DNA of 64,000 nucleotides from contig CM041084.1 in the NCBI GenBank assembly GCA_023079485.1, forward strand, positions 107,408,967-107,472,966. Reading direction: 5' to 3'. This DNA comes from Archilochus colubris (lineage: Eukaryota; Chordata; Aves; Apodiformes; Trochilidae). The translations under genes were made by a program, and so were the position numbers. Shown piece by piece: positions 46,424 to 60,485 of the stretch (position 1 is the stretch's first letter; each line of letters starts with the position of its first letter). The notes under the pieces were generated by a model. The model searched no databases and was not told the DNA's origin. It saw nothing but the letters and a program-made list of their open reading frames with translations.

Positions 46424-48150
46424 CCTGGCACCTTGCAGGGGTAACAGTGTCCAGCACCCTCTCATCTCAGGCTTTTTCTTGAGACCCGAATTTGCTGGAG
46501 CTTTCAGAACGAAATGGACTCGCGTCCAGTAACTTATATAAGTAAGGATTATGACCAAGAAGGTAGTAAGGAAATCTGCTGTTGTTAAGCAACATTGGCA
46601 GTGATGCTGTTGAAGTGCAAGGATGTGGGAAATACATTTTTTTCCTTGTTTGCTGTTTTTTGTAGTGGCTTCTTACAGTTTGGTTAGTGTAATAATACCA
46701 CATAACCACAGCTGCATAATTATGGGGAAGCATTTTAAAAGTCTAAAATCTAGTGTTGGATAGTAGCACGCAAAGCACAAGTTAGGTTTCTGAACTGTTG
46801 TTTAGTGTGTTTGCTGAAGTGCCCCATAAGGGGCACCAGTTTCTCATGGTGTGTTTGCCAACCATTACCATGTGGGCCAGGCACCTCCCCCTGAGGTGCA
46901 GCTGCAGGTGTTCACCCTGGTGAGTTGCTAAGAAGTCTCTCCTGCCTGAGAAGGAGACCACCAGCCTCCAAAACTAGCATGTCCTCAGGGCAGGGGTGTG
47001 TTTATCTCCTGGAGGGATGTCACAATTTCAGCTTATCAGCATTTGTACCTTAAGCAATCAATACTTGCTTGTTAGCATAGGGGTTAAAGAGAGCAAGTAG
47101 CGAAAGAGCTGAGAACTGCAATTTTTTTGGTACTTCAGTGTAAAAATTCCATTACTTGATGTGTGTCTAGGCTTTCACAGACAAGTAGGCATTTGCCTTG
47201 TACAGATTTTTAACTGGCTCCTAGTTTGTCCTTTAGTAATGTGTGAGAAATGGCCAAAACTGACCTTAAGAGCCAGAGTTTCAGTCAGTGGCTTTGCTAG
47301 GAAAGCTTATGGCCCTTAGACATTGTAGGATCTGATTTACAAGTGCAATTGGGTGATTTTAATTGTGTCTGTGAACTCATAGACACAAGCACAGAAATAC
47401 TGCCCCATGAGTGTGTGTGTGTGGTTCTGCTGGCTCTAACAAGAAAAGGGTCCCTATGACTCTAAACAATGGAAAGAAAAGTAGTTTTATGTGGCAAAAG
47501 CAGAAGAGAGTACAGCATAGTGTATGGCACTATATATATATGCACATGTAAATATGTATTTGTATGCAGTTCAAAACATTTTAAGGTGAATTTTATAGCC
47601 ATACACTCCATGTGTCCTGTCAGAGTTAAAAAGTACTTTAGGTACTGGTACTGTGTTTATCTCATAGCTGTCAAATCAGCAATGCTGGTCATGTGTGACT
47701 GCAAAGCCCACGCATCTGCAGAGCTTCCTGGTTGCCTGCATCTCTCCTGGAGTTTTTGTGTAGCTGCAGTGTTCTGTTTTCCACTGATACGTTTTGCCTT
47801 TGACTAGAAATGCTTTCAGTGTATTTTTTCAGTGTATTTGATTTTACTTATAAGGGTGAAAATAAAAAGTAGAAACTATAGCTGTGCTCAACAGAATGCA
47901 TCTTGACAGATGGGACATTAAGTGGAGGAGTGCTTCCAAGCAAATCAAACTACTTGGTTGCTTGAGCTTGTTTGTTATTTATCTCTAAAACTTCATTTTT
48001 AAAGTATGTATATTTACTTTTAAGCAAGCATGCTGATTAAAGTGGTCATCACTTTTTCCTGCAGTTAGGGGGAATTAACTTACTTCTGAATTTTTAATGG
48101 AGTATTTTGTGGTTTTATGCAATCTTAAAATAAAGAACTCTATTGTAATT
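46424..48150 (+). other. DSG2: DSG2 3' UTR with two candidate polyadenylation signals
   Basis: AATAAA at 47861-47866 and at 48129-48134, the second followed by T-rich sequence. This would give a UTR of about 1.45 or 1.7 kb. No coding similarity within. End inferred, not observed. Confidence 0.55.
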
Positions 48151-51100
48151 TTCTTTTAATGCTTCATTCAGTTGTAAGATGGCTACCAGGTGAAAACATT
48201 GACTTTCTTACTGAAGATTAAAAGTTTAAAGATAGAATGACGATTGGGATTCCCAAGACAACCTAAAGAAATATATGAAAGAAACAAAAGTAAAAAAAGT
48301 TGGTGTCCTGCTAACTTAGGTTCTGAAAAAAAAAAAAAAAGTAAATTCTGCCAGTACATTGAATTCTATAATAATATGATGCAAGACAACAGCATCCTAT
48401 CCACAGATTTACTGGGCTTTGAGTCAAAATCTCACAATCAATTTATACTTCCAAACAATATGGTATAAAATAGTGTCAGTTTAATAATTGCTAAAACATA
48501 TAGTTATTAACATCTAGAAGAGTATGTAAGAGTCAGGACTGTCACAGAAATACTGACTTCCCTGTGTATTGTTTAGATAGAAACTTTTATGACAGTGTGT
48601 TTGAACAGATTTGTAAGTCTCCATTGTTTGGTTTAGTCTTGCACCAAGATGCCAGTGCTAACAGAACAGCCATCAGATTAAGCAAGTTGCTTCTAATGGA
48701 GCTGTGTAAGTGATGGTGGCTGGTGGGAGGAATTTACAGACCCAAACTAATGGAAATGCCTGGTTAGCGTCTGACCACTAGATAACCTGAGATCAGGACT
48801 AGCCCTAGATGCTTATCTTTGTGAGAGATGCCTCATTCTGACTTCAAAAGTAAAAACACAGCCTGTAATTTTCTTATCTAAAAATAACAGAGCATGGTTA
48901 TTCTGAAATACCAGTGTGACAGGGACTGTATCCCTGCTGCTTTTTCCTTATTTGTTTGTCCTGTGGATTCTCACTACATCAGACTCTGGGATTATGAACC
49001 AGCAGGAGGGCAGAGGGAGTGCCTGTCCTGAGCACCCACAAGAACATATTGCCTGCATCATGCCTTGGCTGGTACTGGGAGCCACGGTGGACTATGCAAG
49101 ACAGGATGATCTCTTCCAGGCTCTGTTCTTTCCTGAACAATTTTAATGCTTGTCAGGGTTATCAGCAGTAAATCAGTTTTTTAAAAGTTAAATAAATCAG
49201 TTGTTCTCCTGAGGAGTGTGGTGGTGTTTATGGCTTTGAGACATCCCAAAAATGCATCACTCCCTCTGCTTGGCAGCAAAGCTGTAAGCTCTGACTGTCC
49301 CCTCTATTGGCCTCTTCTCCCTCCTGGTGGCCTTTGAGCTCCCCATGAGCTCAAAAGCCAGTGGCAACCATCTCCTCTTCCTACCCTGTAGGTAGGACAT
49401 GTGTCCTCAGCCTGGCACCAGCACAGGCTTTTGAAAGCACTCCTGCAGGTGAACCAACCTGGCTGAAAATCAAGGTGAGGGAAATGCCAGACTTTTTCCA
49501 TGTGAAGAGGTGAGGCTGGGCTGAACAGGGTCCGCAGGCCCGCAGGCTGAGTGTGCCAGTGAGGTGCAGTTTGTGAGCCCATCTTAAAGCAGACAAATTA
49601 GGAAGGTTCAACCCCTGGGCACCTGAGGTCCTTTAGGTGCTCAGAGCATCATGTCAAGTTTGCCAGCTGCAGGGCTCAGCTGGCTCTGTTGGCATGACAA
49701 GAAAAACGTCCCTCCCACCTCAGCTCCAAGCTGAATCCTGACCTGGGATTCAAACATTTCGTCAGAGCATTTCTCTTAGATCTGTTATCTCTAGCAAATA
49801 AAACTCAGGGATGAGATATCACCTCCCAGTGATTAAGCAACAACCTGAATTGATTCCCTGGCTAATCATTATCCAAGATCTTTGGAGTGTGGCTGAAGTT
49901 TAAACCCTGGGGGAGCACGAGTTTGAGAGGACAGTGCTGGTGCTGAGAGGTCTCCCTGAGGCCTGGAATCCAGCCTCCCAAAGCACCCAGCTATCCTCCT
50001 CCCAGGAACCAGCTATCCAGAAACAGCTGTGGAACACAAAATAGTTGGGGATGCTTGAGCTGCTGGGAGTAGCTCAGCAATAGTGGCACAGCACTGGGCA
50101 GCAGGAGGGCACAGGCTGGGTGCCAGAGGCAAAAATCTCCCTAGGCACCTCTTCTTTTGTTGGGGTTTGGTTTTTTGTTTGAGTTTTTTTTCAGTCTACA
50201 AGCATTACCAATCTCTCCTTTCATCCCTTCTTGATTATTAAAAAAAAAAAACAAACAACAAACCAAAAAAACCACCTTGAAGCAGAGCTTCCAAATAGAA
50301 AATATTATGTACTTAAGGCATCAGCTTTTAGATGATGCAAAGTCATGTCTCCCAGATGATGTAACTTACATGTGGCAACATAGCTTTTGCTGGCAGGGAG
50401 GCTTGCTTCGTGCATGAGTCCACTGACTGTTATACCATTCATCATCCTGTGATATGCCTAACACTTCCATCCTGTAGCCAGCAAGCTTGATTTCTATAAC
50501 AGCAGACAAGACAAAGCCCCTCAAGCTCCTTTTGAATTGGAGCCTCAGAGAGATTCTGTCAAAATAATAGATTTGTTCAAGAACCTCTTCTTTGTCATCC
50601 ATCCTGCCATTGTTTTGCTCCTGTAAACAAGATGTGGTAGAACTGAAATACAGATCCATACAAATATTTAAGTTTTCCACCATTCTGGTAAATTGGAGAG
50701 ACTTTTCCTCCCTACACACTGCCTTGCTAGAATAAAGTATTTTTCCCTAGCACAAACAAACCAAAGCACACATTTAGAGTTCTGTGTGAGGTTTTTCAGG
50801 CATCTCTTAAACAAGCAAGTTAGACTTGGTGTCTGATCAGTAAAAGTGTGGTCACTCCTTAAATGCCCCAAAAAGCCTTTTCCAGGTTAAATACCAGCAT
50901 AGTGGGTGGTGCTGTTGGAATTGTAGTTGAACTTGCTGCAGTTTGGATAAGTGTATTTCAGCTGGGGCATGTGAAGCCCAGACTACAGCAGGTAAGCAGC
51001 TAGAGTAGGTCTCAAGGATATGTCCTGAACCACTAGTGGAGGATCATTCTCACACCCTTGTTCCTGGAATTAATGAGCAATTAAATATTTAATATCATGT

Positions 51101-52380
51101 GAGACAAGTCCAAGCAGATTGAACTTACAGCATCCTTGAAGCTGTTAGGATGCTTTTACCAAAGAAAGGGAAGATAGGATGGAACTGAACACATCTCTCA
51201 CATGAAAATTTCCTGGGCAACTTGAACAGAGGAACCACCATTATAAACTCAGCTAGATTTTCCAGTTCATTTTACATTGTAAGATTAGTTCAAAGTACTT
51301 GTAAGACATTCAGAATATGTTTTTTTAAACACAGAGTTAGAAACATGGTATTGTCCCAGAATATCTTATTTTTCAGATATCCTATTCAGGTTTTTCACTG
51401 AGGAGTATTCTGCCTATGACAAATAAAAAAAAATACTTTTGAAGCACATGAACAGAATACAGACATCCATGATGTGGACTGGTGTGAAGAGTAAAAAGGT
51501 AATTTGAAGCAGAAAGCTCCAGAGCAGTGAGGTTCTGCTGTAAGCATGATTTTAAGTTAACCAGAAGCTGATCTATTGCATCAGCTGGAGTTGGCTGGTA
51601 TTAGCAGAAAAGGACAATATGTCACAGAATGTCATGGCATGGAAGAAGGAGAGAAACTTACCTTAAAAATTGTTCTGGAAAATGTGCTGAATGTACCACT
51701 CAGATTGAGTTTACAGAATTATGTGCTGCGTGTTAGAAGTAATCTGTGAGGAATGTTTAATGCACTGGAAGAAATTTGTACCACAAACAAACCAGCAGTG
51801 AGTACCACCAGGGTTCAGTGCAGAGAGAGCCTGCTATGAAAAGCCCTGCCCCTCAGATAACCCCTCTTTGTTTTTCTCCTACATCCAGCTTTTCCTGCCC
51901 TGTTCTATACCCAGATTAAGGGATCAACAGGAATCGAAATACTCCCCTGTGCTGCCTGCTCGTCCAGCAGACTCGGTGCTTTTTTGTTTAGAGGATTTTG
52001 AGTTGGACAATATCTGACCTCTCCAAGTGCAATAAATTTGTTTGCAGAGCATTAGGAAAGAAATCCAGACTTTCAAAGGGAAGGGAAGTAACCTGCCTTT
52101 AGTATTTCTTTTTCTTGATTAATCTTGGTGACAGAATGATTTTTAGGGTGTTGGGCTTTTTTGGGAGGGGACGACATTTTGGAGGGTTGTTTGGTTTTGA
52201 TTGATTGGGGGTTGGGGTTTTTTTTTAGTTTTTTTTATGACTGGCTATGTCTGCCACAACAGATAAACTTCTGCATCACGGCCACAGAAGAATGGCAAGC
52301 ATTTTTCCATGGTGTGCCTGAAAATTGGCTTATTATCTTTATTACCAGCAGATGCCCAGCTACTTCCCTAGAGGCACCAA
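48151..52380. other. Intergenic DNA, nothing recognised
   Basis: Short open frames (for example 48916-49146) match no family I recognise. The 49.2-50.1 kb part is less AT-rich than its surroundings. Confidence 0.45.
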
Positions 52381-52384
52381 GAGT

Positions 52385-52750
52385 GTTACGTGTTTCTCCC
52401 AGCAGAACCATTAAATCTTTGTTTCTGCCGAGGAAAGCGTGACGCTGCCTTCCCGCCTGCCTTCTGAGGGATATTTTACCGGAGCCGGTGAAAAAAGAAA
52501 AAAGAAAAAAAAGGAAAAAAAAAAAAATCTAACCACCACTTAGGGTTGGAGGTAGCGGCACATGGGGCTTGATGCCACCAGGTGGCAGCCGGCGACCGCG
52601 GGTGTTCCAGCCCTCGGGAGCGTCAGGATCCTCCGCGGCGGGAGGGATGCTGAGAGAGGGAATAGGAGCCAGGGCACCCGGAGGTACCCGAAAAACGCGG
52701 CGTTACAGACATCTCTGCAAGGGATGCGTGGAAGATCGGCTGGCAAAAAC
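52385..52750. promoter_or_regulatory. Small CpG-rich patch in intergenic DNA
   Basis: Around twenty CpG dinucleotides in about 370 bp, interrupted by an A-rich tract at 52493-52528. This stands out from CpG-poor flanks and is the only such patch besides the DSG2 promoter. It could be an orphan CpG island, a noncoding-RNA promoter or an insulator. Open frames in it look like composition effects. Confidence 0.55.
52575..52588. promoter_or_regulatory. Candidate CTCF binding site
   Basis: CCACCAGGTGGCAG agrees closely with the CTCF core consensus (CCASYAGRKGGCR type). It is nearly palindromic with its flanks (TGCCACCAGGTGGCA), so orientation is uncertain. It lies in the CpG-rich patch between DSG2 and whatever gene follows. 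The motif is seen; binding is inference. Confidence 0.5.
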
Positions 52751-54376
52751 ACCTTAACAGCCAGCAAGGCTTCTCCAGCAGTGTTGCTTCTGATTGTTTT
52801 GGTTTAGTAAGGGAAAAAAATAAAAATCTTTATTGGCATTGAAATGGAACCGGTTGTGTTCAGTAAAGCCTGAAGGAATAAAGAAGGCAGCCCTGGAATG
52901 CAATACATCCTCCCTTTTCTAGTGCTTCATGTACCCAGAATAATGATTTCCCAGCTTTGTCAGTGATGTCTTAATAAGATGTTCTCTGGCAACATCCCAA
53001 CACTTTCTGGTTCTCAAAGGATGAATCCCTTAGGAAGCACTTAGAACCTTTTTCTATCAGAAGCTTTGACACTTTCTGTAAAGAAAAGAAAAACAGTACT
53101 CAACCTGACTAACAGAACTGCAGCTCACAAAAGGTCCCTGCAGGAACAATAAGTTTCCTTATTGGTTTTACCATTGAGTAATGTCTGAGCAAAATCTCCA
53201 GCAGCACCTCTCCATCCTCCTTTCCTTCCCTCTTCTTCCTCTCAGCTTTTCATGGTTTGAACCTCAGGCAGCTGTACCAGTGTTCTGGGCTTGTACAGAT
53301 CAAGACAGCCCAGCACCACAGTTCATTGTGTGATGGTTTCTGCATGGTTGTCACTCTAAATCAAAGGGAACAGCTGGTAGTGACACCTTTAGAAAAGAGA
53401 TATATCATGGATGGTGGGTTTTTGTTTTAAGAGAAAAAAATAAGTTGGGATCAGAGAAAAAAATTACACAAAGCCACACAGGACGTTCCCTCCTTCAGAG
53501 AGCTTGTTCTATGTTATGCAACACAGTACATTTTTCACCCCTTTCCTCCCTCCTTGCTTTGTAGGTTTAACACAGAAAGCTACTTTTCTTCTGTCAGTGC
53601 TTGTTTTCTTTTGTGGCCCATCCTTTCCATCCTACAAAAAAATCAGAAGAGGAAACTGGGCTTGGCTTAGGGTCAGGACTAGACCCTATTTGCCATGAGG
53701 GCACTATTGTGCTTGGTCCTTCACAGGTCACCTGGTATTTTCCCCAACATCCAGGCAAGGGCACCGTGAGATAGTCCAGCAATTCCTTTTCCTTCTGTGC
53801 TCCTCCCAGGATGAGATGCAAGTCTCATTCCAATGGGAGTTACTAGGTTAACTACAACAATCATATAGGGAATATATGTAATTACAAGTCCAAGGACAAA
53901 TTAGCCACCTTGTCCTAACTTGATATGCTGATATTCTGATAAGTGGAGCTGCTGTGGACCTAGTTATTAATTTTCATGGGTGCACAGAATTTAGTTTTTG
54001 AAACCCCTGGTCAAAGATGGAGTTGAGACCACAGATGACTAAATCATGAAGACAGCAGGATGTCTGTAGGAGTGAAAAGAGAATGCTCTCTATTTTTGAA
54101 CAGTATTTTTCATCCTTCCAGAATTATTTCAGATGAAGGCCCTACCTGATCTCAGAAAAAACCTTTGTTTTTTCCAAAAGCAGACTTCTCACAGGGGCAG
54201 CAATCAAAAGCAGAATTTGTGGGTATCACTGCTGAGAAGTACAGGCTGGTCCTTTGCCTGTTTGCTTCTCTGCTGTCCATCATCTCCACATGGCAAACTC
54301 TCCTAGACCCTTACTTCTGAAGTGGTCCCTTAGCACTGTTGTCATGAAGTCAATGCTACCCATTCAGACTGAAATA

Positions 54377-54377
54377 C

Positions 54378-54409
<32 letters not shown>

Positions 54410-54412
54410 AAC
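54377..54412. repeat. AAAAC pentanucleotide microsatellite
   Basis: Six or so tandem AAAAC units ending in an A run. Confidence 0.9.
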
Positions 54413-57400
54413 TGTCTCAAAGTTGAAGATCCAGTTGGACTCAAATGGAAAGGAAAAAAAAGGAGCAACCTGCTGTCCTCACCCAGATTGCTGTGCCAAA
54501 ACAAGAGACCCACAAGGACAGTAAACACCTCCTGCATCTTGTTGCTAAGGATACGAAGAAATCAAAACCAATACCAGTTCTCCCAGTCTGAAGGAGACCC
54601 CTAACATACACGGTAAAAATCTGTTCTCAGGTTGGAACTACAAAGTGAATGTTTGCCTTGTGTTTGATTAGCTGAATTAGCACATCCCAGGAAAAATTCC
54701 ATTTCTGGACAGCCTACTGTTGTCATTAGCTACCCTGGTGTGACTGCTGAAGCTAAACCCAATCTTAGCAAACATGGTGGCCTGTTTGAAAATAGCACAG
54801 TTACCTCCAAAGAAAAATTACATATGGAAAGCTAAGGCAGAGTGGAGCAATGAGAGAATTATACAAGGTCCTCAGGAAAAAAAAATGCAGTGCATATTCA
54901 TTCTTTTAAAATTTGAAATAAATAAGAAAACACCAAAGTTCCCTTTCCAAGGGACTCTGTAAACCAGGATGTCCATCAAACGCAAGGCCTTGAGTAGGCA
55001 CACAGGCAGCATGTTCAGTGTCAGTTTAAAACACAGAGACTGGCCTAGAAAATATTATTTCAGCCTTGTTTTTCTTTAACTGCTTCCCTGGGAGATTGAA
55101 GTGTGAAAGACCTTGTCCCCTGGAACAGTTCCCCTGAAAGCAGGTGTACTGAGCTGCCCAGAGAATTGCTTTTCTATACATTGCTACTTTCTGTTTCTGT
55201 GTTTTACTCTCATGATAACCTCTATCCATCACCTCCTGAAAGTGTATCCTGTTGTTTACTTCTGTTCCCCCATGCATCCTTTGCTTCTGTTGCTTTTGAA
55301 GATGCTGTTTCTCAGTATCCCCCCCATGCCAGTTCCACCTTTTACTTCCATTTTAGCCAAACAATTCTCCTTCCCTGCTCTCATTAAATGCTTGGCTCAT
55401 GCTCCTTTCTCCCCCTGCATCCCAGGGACAGGTCCACACCCATCTCTGACCTGCTTTCTCTCTCCTCTTCCTCATGTGGTTCTCCTCAGTGCAGCTTTTC
55501 AATTTAAAATAATCTACACATATATTTTTGACCACTCTTTAACATGAGGAGGTCTGTGTTCCTCATGCTTTGTGCTGTACATGACCATTCCCTCCTCCTA
55601 GTTGGCAGATTACATCTCCTCAGATTTCTGTTTGCATCCCTGACACTAGCCAGAGATGTTTTCTGATTTTTCCAAGACCCTTTCACTGATTTCCTCTCAA
55701 TCCCAAGTCTGAGCACTTTCTGCTGAAGGTTCACCCTTAACATGCAGTAACTACCTTGGTGATTGAGGTTTGTTTCTTCCTCCACTTTCTGAAGCTGCTT
55801 GACCTCTTTTTCTTGAGAGTGGAGGAACCAGGTTGGCTGGGAAAAGACAAGAAGAAATGGGGAATATCTTGATGAAGGGAACGAATGGGCAACCTTTGAA
55901 AATATGACTCACATGTAGTGTTTTACGCACTCTTTTCTGCTGCCTCTCAAAACAAAACATTCAGATTGAGTTGGAAAGACTTTGGTTTCTGAGACCATTA
56001 GGGTACTCTGCAGGGCAGAGCCACCTATGGTGCAGAGGATGAGCATGGAAAGGAAGGGCCAGTTATTCAGGACCTGACCAGACCCTGAGGATAACAGGTC
56101 TACAGAGGTGTGAGGGTAGAGTAGGAGCACAGCAGCTAAAAGACAGTTCTCAGGTAAGTAACTAAAATGTATAATTACACAACAACACTGAGTAGAGGTT
56201 TCTGTTAATGTGTGATCCGATAATCTTCTTTCATTGCCACTTAGCAACAGAATTACAAACCGAGGATGGAAAGACAGGGTGACTTAAAATTCCTCTCTTT
56301 GCTGAGCAGAGAGGAGAAAAGGTCCCCTTCTGGCAGGCACAACAGGATTTCAAGCTACTGGCTGTATTGTGCCTTTCAGCACTATTATGCAGACACCTGA
56401 ATTTCAAGTTGCCCGAAGTCCAGCTCAGCTGGACAAATCATTATAAGAATTAGCAAACTTTACTCATAGAAACACAGGACTAATTCAAACAAATAAACCC
56501 ATGGACTGCATTAAGATCATATGCCATAAGAAGGAGGAATATGGAAGAAGTAACTGATGGGCCACAACTACTACAGTGGAAATTACTCTTAACTGATGGA
56601 TAAAAACAACACTCATTACTCCTTTTTGGGGATCCACAGAGTCACAGAGATGCTCAGAGTGGAGCAAGAGGGTGTAACCCTACTGCAACAACCCTACCTG
56701 TGGCCACTGGTCTTCATCATCCTATGTTTGAAGGACACTCTTCCCCTAACAAGCATGCCAGCCTACCTCAGCCATCCCCTAGGTTCAGTTGTTTTCATGA
56801 ACATCACAGAAAATGTTACATTTAGGTGCCTACCACCATGCTCTTTACATCTCAGCCTCTTTTTTCCATCTCCTTCTTACCTTTTTTTTCCTTTTTCTTC
56901 ATACCTTTTATTCTTCTGTGTTTTTTAACTAAGAAATCTGGAGCAGCCAGACAAGGCATCATCTTTTGCAGTGTTGCTATGACTCTGGGGGCAGAGAGGC
57001 CTCCGGACATGCTATAAGCTGCTCAGCAGTCAGGCTCAGCTGCATCTCAGAGCAGCTGCTAAGACTGCACACCCTGCTTGTCGTTCAAACCATCAGCATA
57101 TTCTCCCCCATAGTCCCTCTTGGATGCTTTTTCCTTTGCATGTGTGATGATCCTTAGAGACAAGATCCCAGCAACATCAGCTTCCTCATACCTTGAGCAA
57201 TTTGATCCCCTTATTGAAGAAGGGATTCCAGCAGTGCAGAGGAGAGAGGGGAGGAGGTATTGCAGCCAAAGGGCATCAGACCCAAGGGTGCTGTTAAAAT
57301 GAAAGTTTAATTTAATATTTACATTTTAAAAGGATTAACTTTGCTTTGCTGGGTTTGTTTATCTTCAGTCAAGGACATGTCTGACTCTTTTTTTTTTTCT

Positions 57401-59298
57401 CCTACAGTGATGTTTTGCTCTGAAACTGAGCAGCCAAGACCTGCCTATGCCAGACTCATCAACCTGTTTAGCAGAGTCATTTCATACCACAACAGGACTC
57501 TGCTCCAGGTTGCTGGAGCCATTTCTTTCCAGGCCAACCCAATCGTAGTGGCATGGGTCTGGTTGAGGGGGCTGCAGAGCTCCACAACCAGTGGATGCCC
57601 CACTGAGGGCCATGGGGCAGGGTCCCCTGGGGAAGAAGCTGAAAGAGAAAGGCAGGCAAACAGAACGGGCAGAACATGCTGCTATCTTTCCTTTTTTTTT
57701 TTTAATTTTCCTTGGTGGTTGGGTGAAGAGAAGAGCTGAAGAAGTTCTGGCTTTTAAAAGAAGCCAGGGGGAGGTTTCTCAAAGCAGTTACATCTGTGTT
57801 GGTAAATGTTATTAAAGTACTTATGGACCTCTGCAAGAAATAAGGCCACCATGCACAAGCTGCTTGCAGGTATGCTTCCCCCTTCAGAGGGGGAAAAGGG
57901 TCTTAAGCCATGTATAGCTCAGTGCTTTCATACACTGAGTTTTTCCCAACTTCTGGATGCCAACCCTGGGTTTTAAAAATAAATTTAAAATCGTTTAACA
58001 GAAAGGAGTGTGACTAGCAATTGCACACTCTTCCTGCTATTTACTGCCTTTCTCACATAATGGTACAAGAAAGGAGCAAAATTAGTACATGTTCTTCTTT
58101 CTATGTGACTTTCTGTACCCTGCAGAGGAACTTCAATAGACTTATCAAGCTGATACTAATAAAAGATCTACAGTTCTGTCTATAGTCAAATACTCCCCCA
58201 GGTAATAGCTGTGGGCTGGAGTTCTTTGCTGGTTTTGCCCATCTCAGGCTATGCTTCCATCAGCATTTTTCAAAGACTGAAGCAACTTGACATGCATCAT
58301 CTCTAGAGAAAAGGCTAAAATTTACTGTCACCAGGAACCCAGTAGCTAATGCTGTTAAGTTCATGGGGAACAATCAGTACAAAGTAGTAGTCAACAGTGT
58401 AGAAAAGTCTAATACTGAGGACAGGGGGAACCTTCTACATTGCATGAAGGAAAGCAGAATAAAGAAAACCATCCAGAAGGCATGTTTTGTCCTCTGCTGG
58501 GGGAGAATCATTAATTATCAAGGGTGCACAAGGATTTTGATCTGACATTTTAAAGCTTTTTGAGGGATCTAAGTGATTGTGAGGACTTGTCTGTTTGGCC
58601 ACACTTGGGAGTTTGTTGAATTTGAGAGTACTTGGCCACACTTAAGAGTATGTGAACACGAAGTGTGGTATCTCTTCTGCTTGGTGTGACCAAGCTGCTT
58701 CCTCGGTGCCTTCTCTGGCCTACATGAAAGGAGATTAAAATTCCTTTGGAACATGCTTAAAGGGGGAAAACACAGAGATGAAGTGGATTAAATGAACTTA
58801 GTTTACTAGCCCATATTTCCCTAATCTGGTTTCCAGTAGCTCCAATATTATGGGCTCTGATGGAGTTTCAGGAGGACACAGGATGCTGTGCACTGCATTG
58901 TGCAGTAGTGTTGGGACTGTAGTGTTGCCCTGCAAAGAAGCAGGGCACTGCCTGGCAGATGCCTTGGGTAGGACACCTCGTGCAGCTCCAAGACCAGTTC
59001 TGCACAAATGTTGGGGCAATGAGGAGCAGGAGTGGTCCCTGAGTTCTGGTCTGTAAACTGCTGGTAGAAGGGTCATTACAATAATTATGGATGGTTCATG
59101 CTATAACGACTTCAGGTTTTCTTGGATTACTTTAGCCAACCCTGAATTCTTCAGAGATTTTAAAAAAAACAACCTCAGTCTCCGAGGAAGAAAAAACATC
59201 CCAAAATATAAAACACAACCTAGGTATCTTTTATTGGTACATTCTGCAGCATAATCTGCATTATGGAATTTATAGATTTTAGAGACAAGAAAGGTTTA

Positions 59299-59342
59299 GA
59301 GTAATAGCCTGAATATGAAAGAGTAATAGTCTGAATATGAAA
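59299..59342. repeat. 22-bp tandem duplication
   Basis: Two adjacent copies at 59299-59320 and 59321-59342 differ at one base (core GAGTAATAGYCTGAATATGA). Confidence 0.85.
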
Positions 59343-60485
59343 GACCTGTAGGCTTATATTGAAGTTAAGCCATTAGTGTGTAGTATTTAGTGGACAAATA
59401 TCCAGCATCAAGGGATCCTTTGGAGAGCTCTGCTACTAGCATGAATTGCTATGAGCAAGGAAAATGAGCCTTCACAGAAAGTTACTTGAGACCTCTGCAC
59501 CCCATGACTATGAGCAGTGGGAATAATTCCCCAATAGCTCCATGCTTGTACAATGCTGTGGATCACTTCATTTGCGTGGTGGTTTTTTACACAATATTTA
59601 AAATCACCATGTGGACTCCAGGTTTCCTGAAAAAGGTGTTGGAATCAGGACTTCAAGCTTCCTACCTCTCTGACTTGAGTATAGGTATGCATCTTTTTTC
59701 ATAACTATAGCAAAGATGTGTCAGGCTGCTGTAAGCCAGATACTGTCTCACCCTGTGGACACTAAATACTGTGTGACACAGGGGGTCTGCTAGATAAGGG
59801 GGTGGTTGCTATCCCTGAGTTTGTGCTTAGCACATGGAAGGCTTCTGCTCCATTACTGTTATTGATAAAACATCCCTGGATGCAGGACACTCCTGAGCAG
59901 TCCTGTGACTGAACAGTGCCTCACCAACGGTATGTGGTGGGTCCATATACTATGCAGACCAAGAAAGAGAAGCTATATGCTCCTCAGAGGAACATACACA
60001 CAGGGCAGACATAAACTACATACCCCAAGTGTAAAAAGCGGATTTTATAACAGCTGTGATTGCAGATCTAAAACAGGGGCACAACAGCCATACATACAGC
60101 TAAGCTGTAGCTTCAACTGATACACATTTTATTTTTGTGCTGCAAGCGATGTTCTGAACCTATTTCAGAGATAGCCTATTTTCACCCTGAGCAAGCGTTG
60201 CACTGAACTGCTCACAAGCTTGCACTCTATCAAACTGAGCATGTACCTGTTAAGTGATTAGAATTCGGTCTCCCAGCTTGGCTGGCAGTAGGTAAAGGGG
60301 GTTATAACCCCAGAGGCTTAATCACAGGAAAGTACACACATGTTGCCCTTGTTCATCCTTTAAAGCAGCACTCGGTGTTTGTAATTATCTGTAAGGCAGA
60401 CAGGACTGCATACAGAGTGCATATGGGACAGTTTGTGTATTTATATCTACGAAAACATACACAAGATAGATTTTACCTCACAATA

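Larger units (their letters stand above)
52751..60480. other. Intergenic DNA, nothing recognised except simple repeats
   Basis: No exon of transthyretin or of any other known protein was recognised. A pyrimidine-rich stretch lies at about 55190-55500 and an AAAAC repeat at 54377. Confidence 0.45.

Noticed and set aside
48916..49146. 76-codon open frame starting with a hydrophobic stretch
   Set aside because: No recognisable family or start context and no conserved neighbour exons; chance is more likely than a secreted microprotein.
57341..57739. 132-codon open frame
   Set aside because: No similarity I recognise, ends in low-complexity T-rich coding, no splice context; treated as chance.
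57873..57900. CCCCCTTC...AGAGGGGG inverted repeat
   Set aside because: Too short and isolated to support an RNA or regulatory call.
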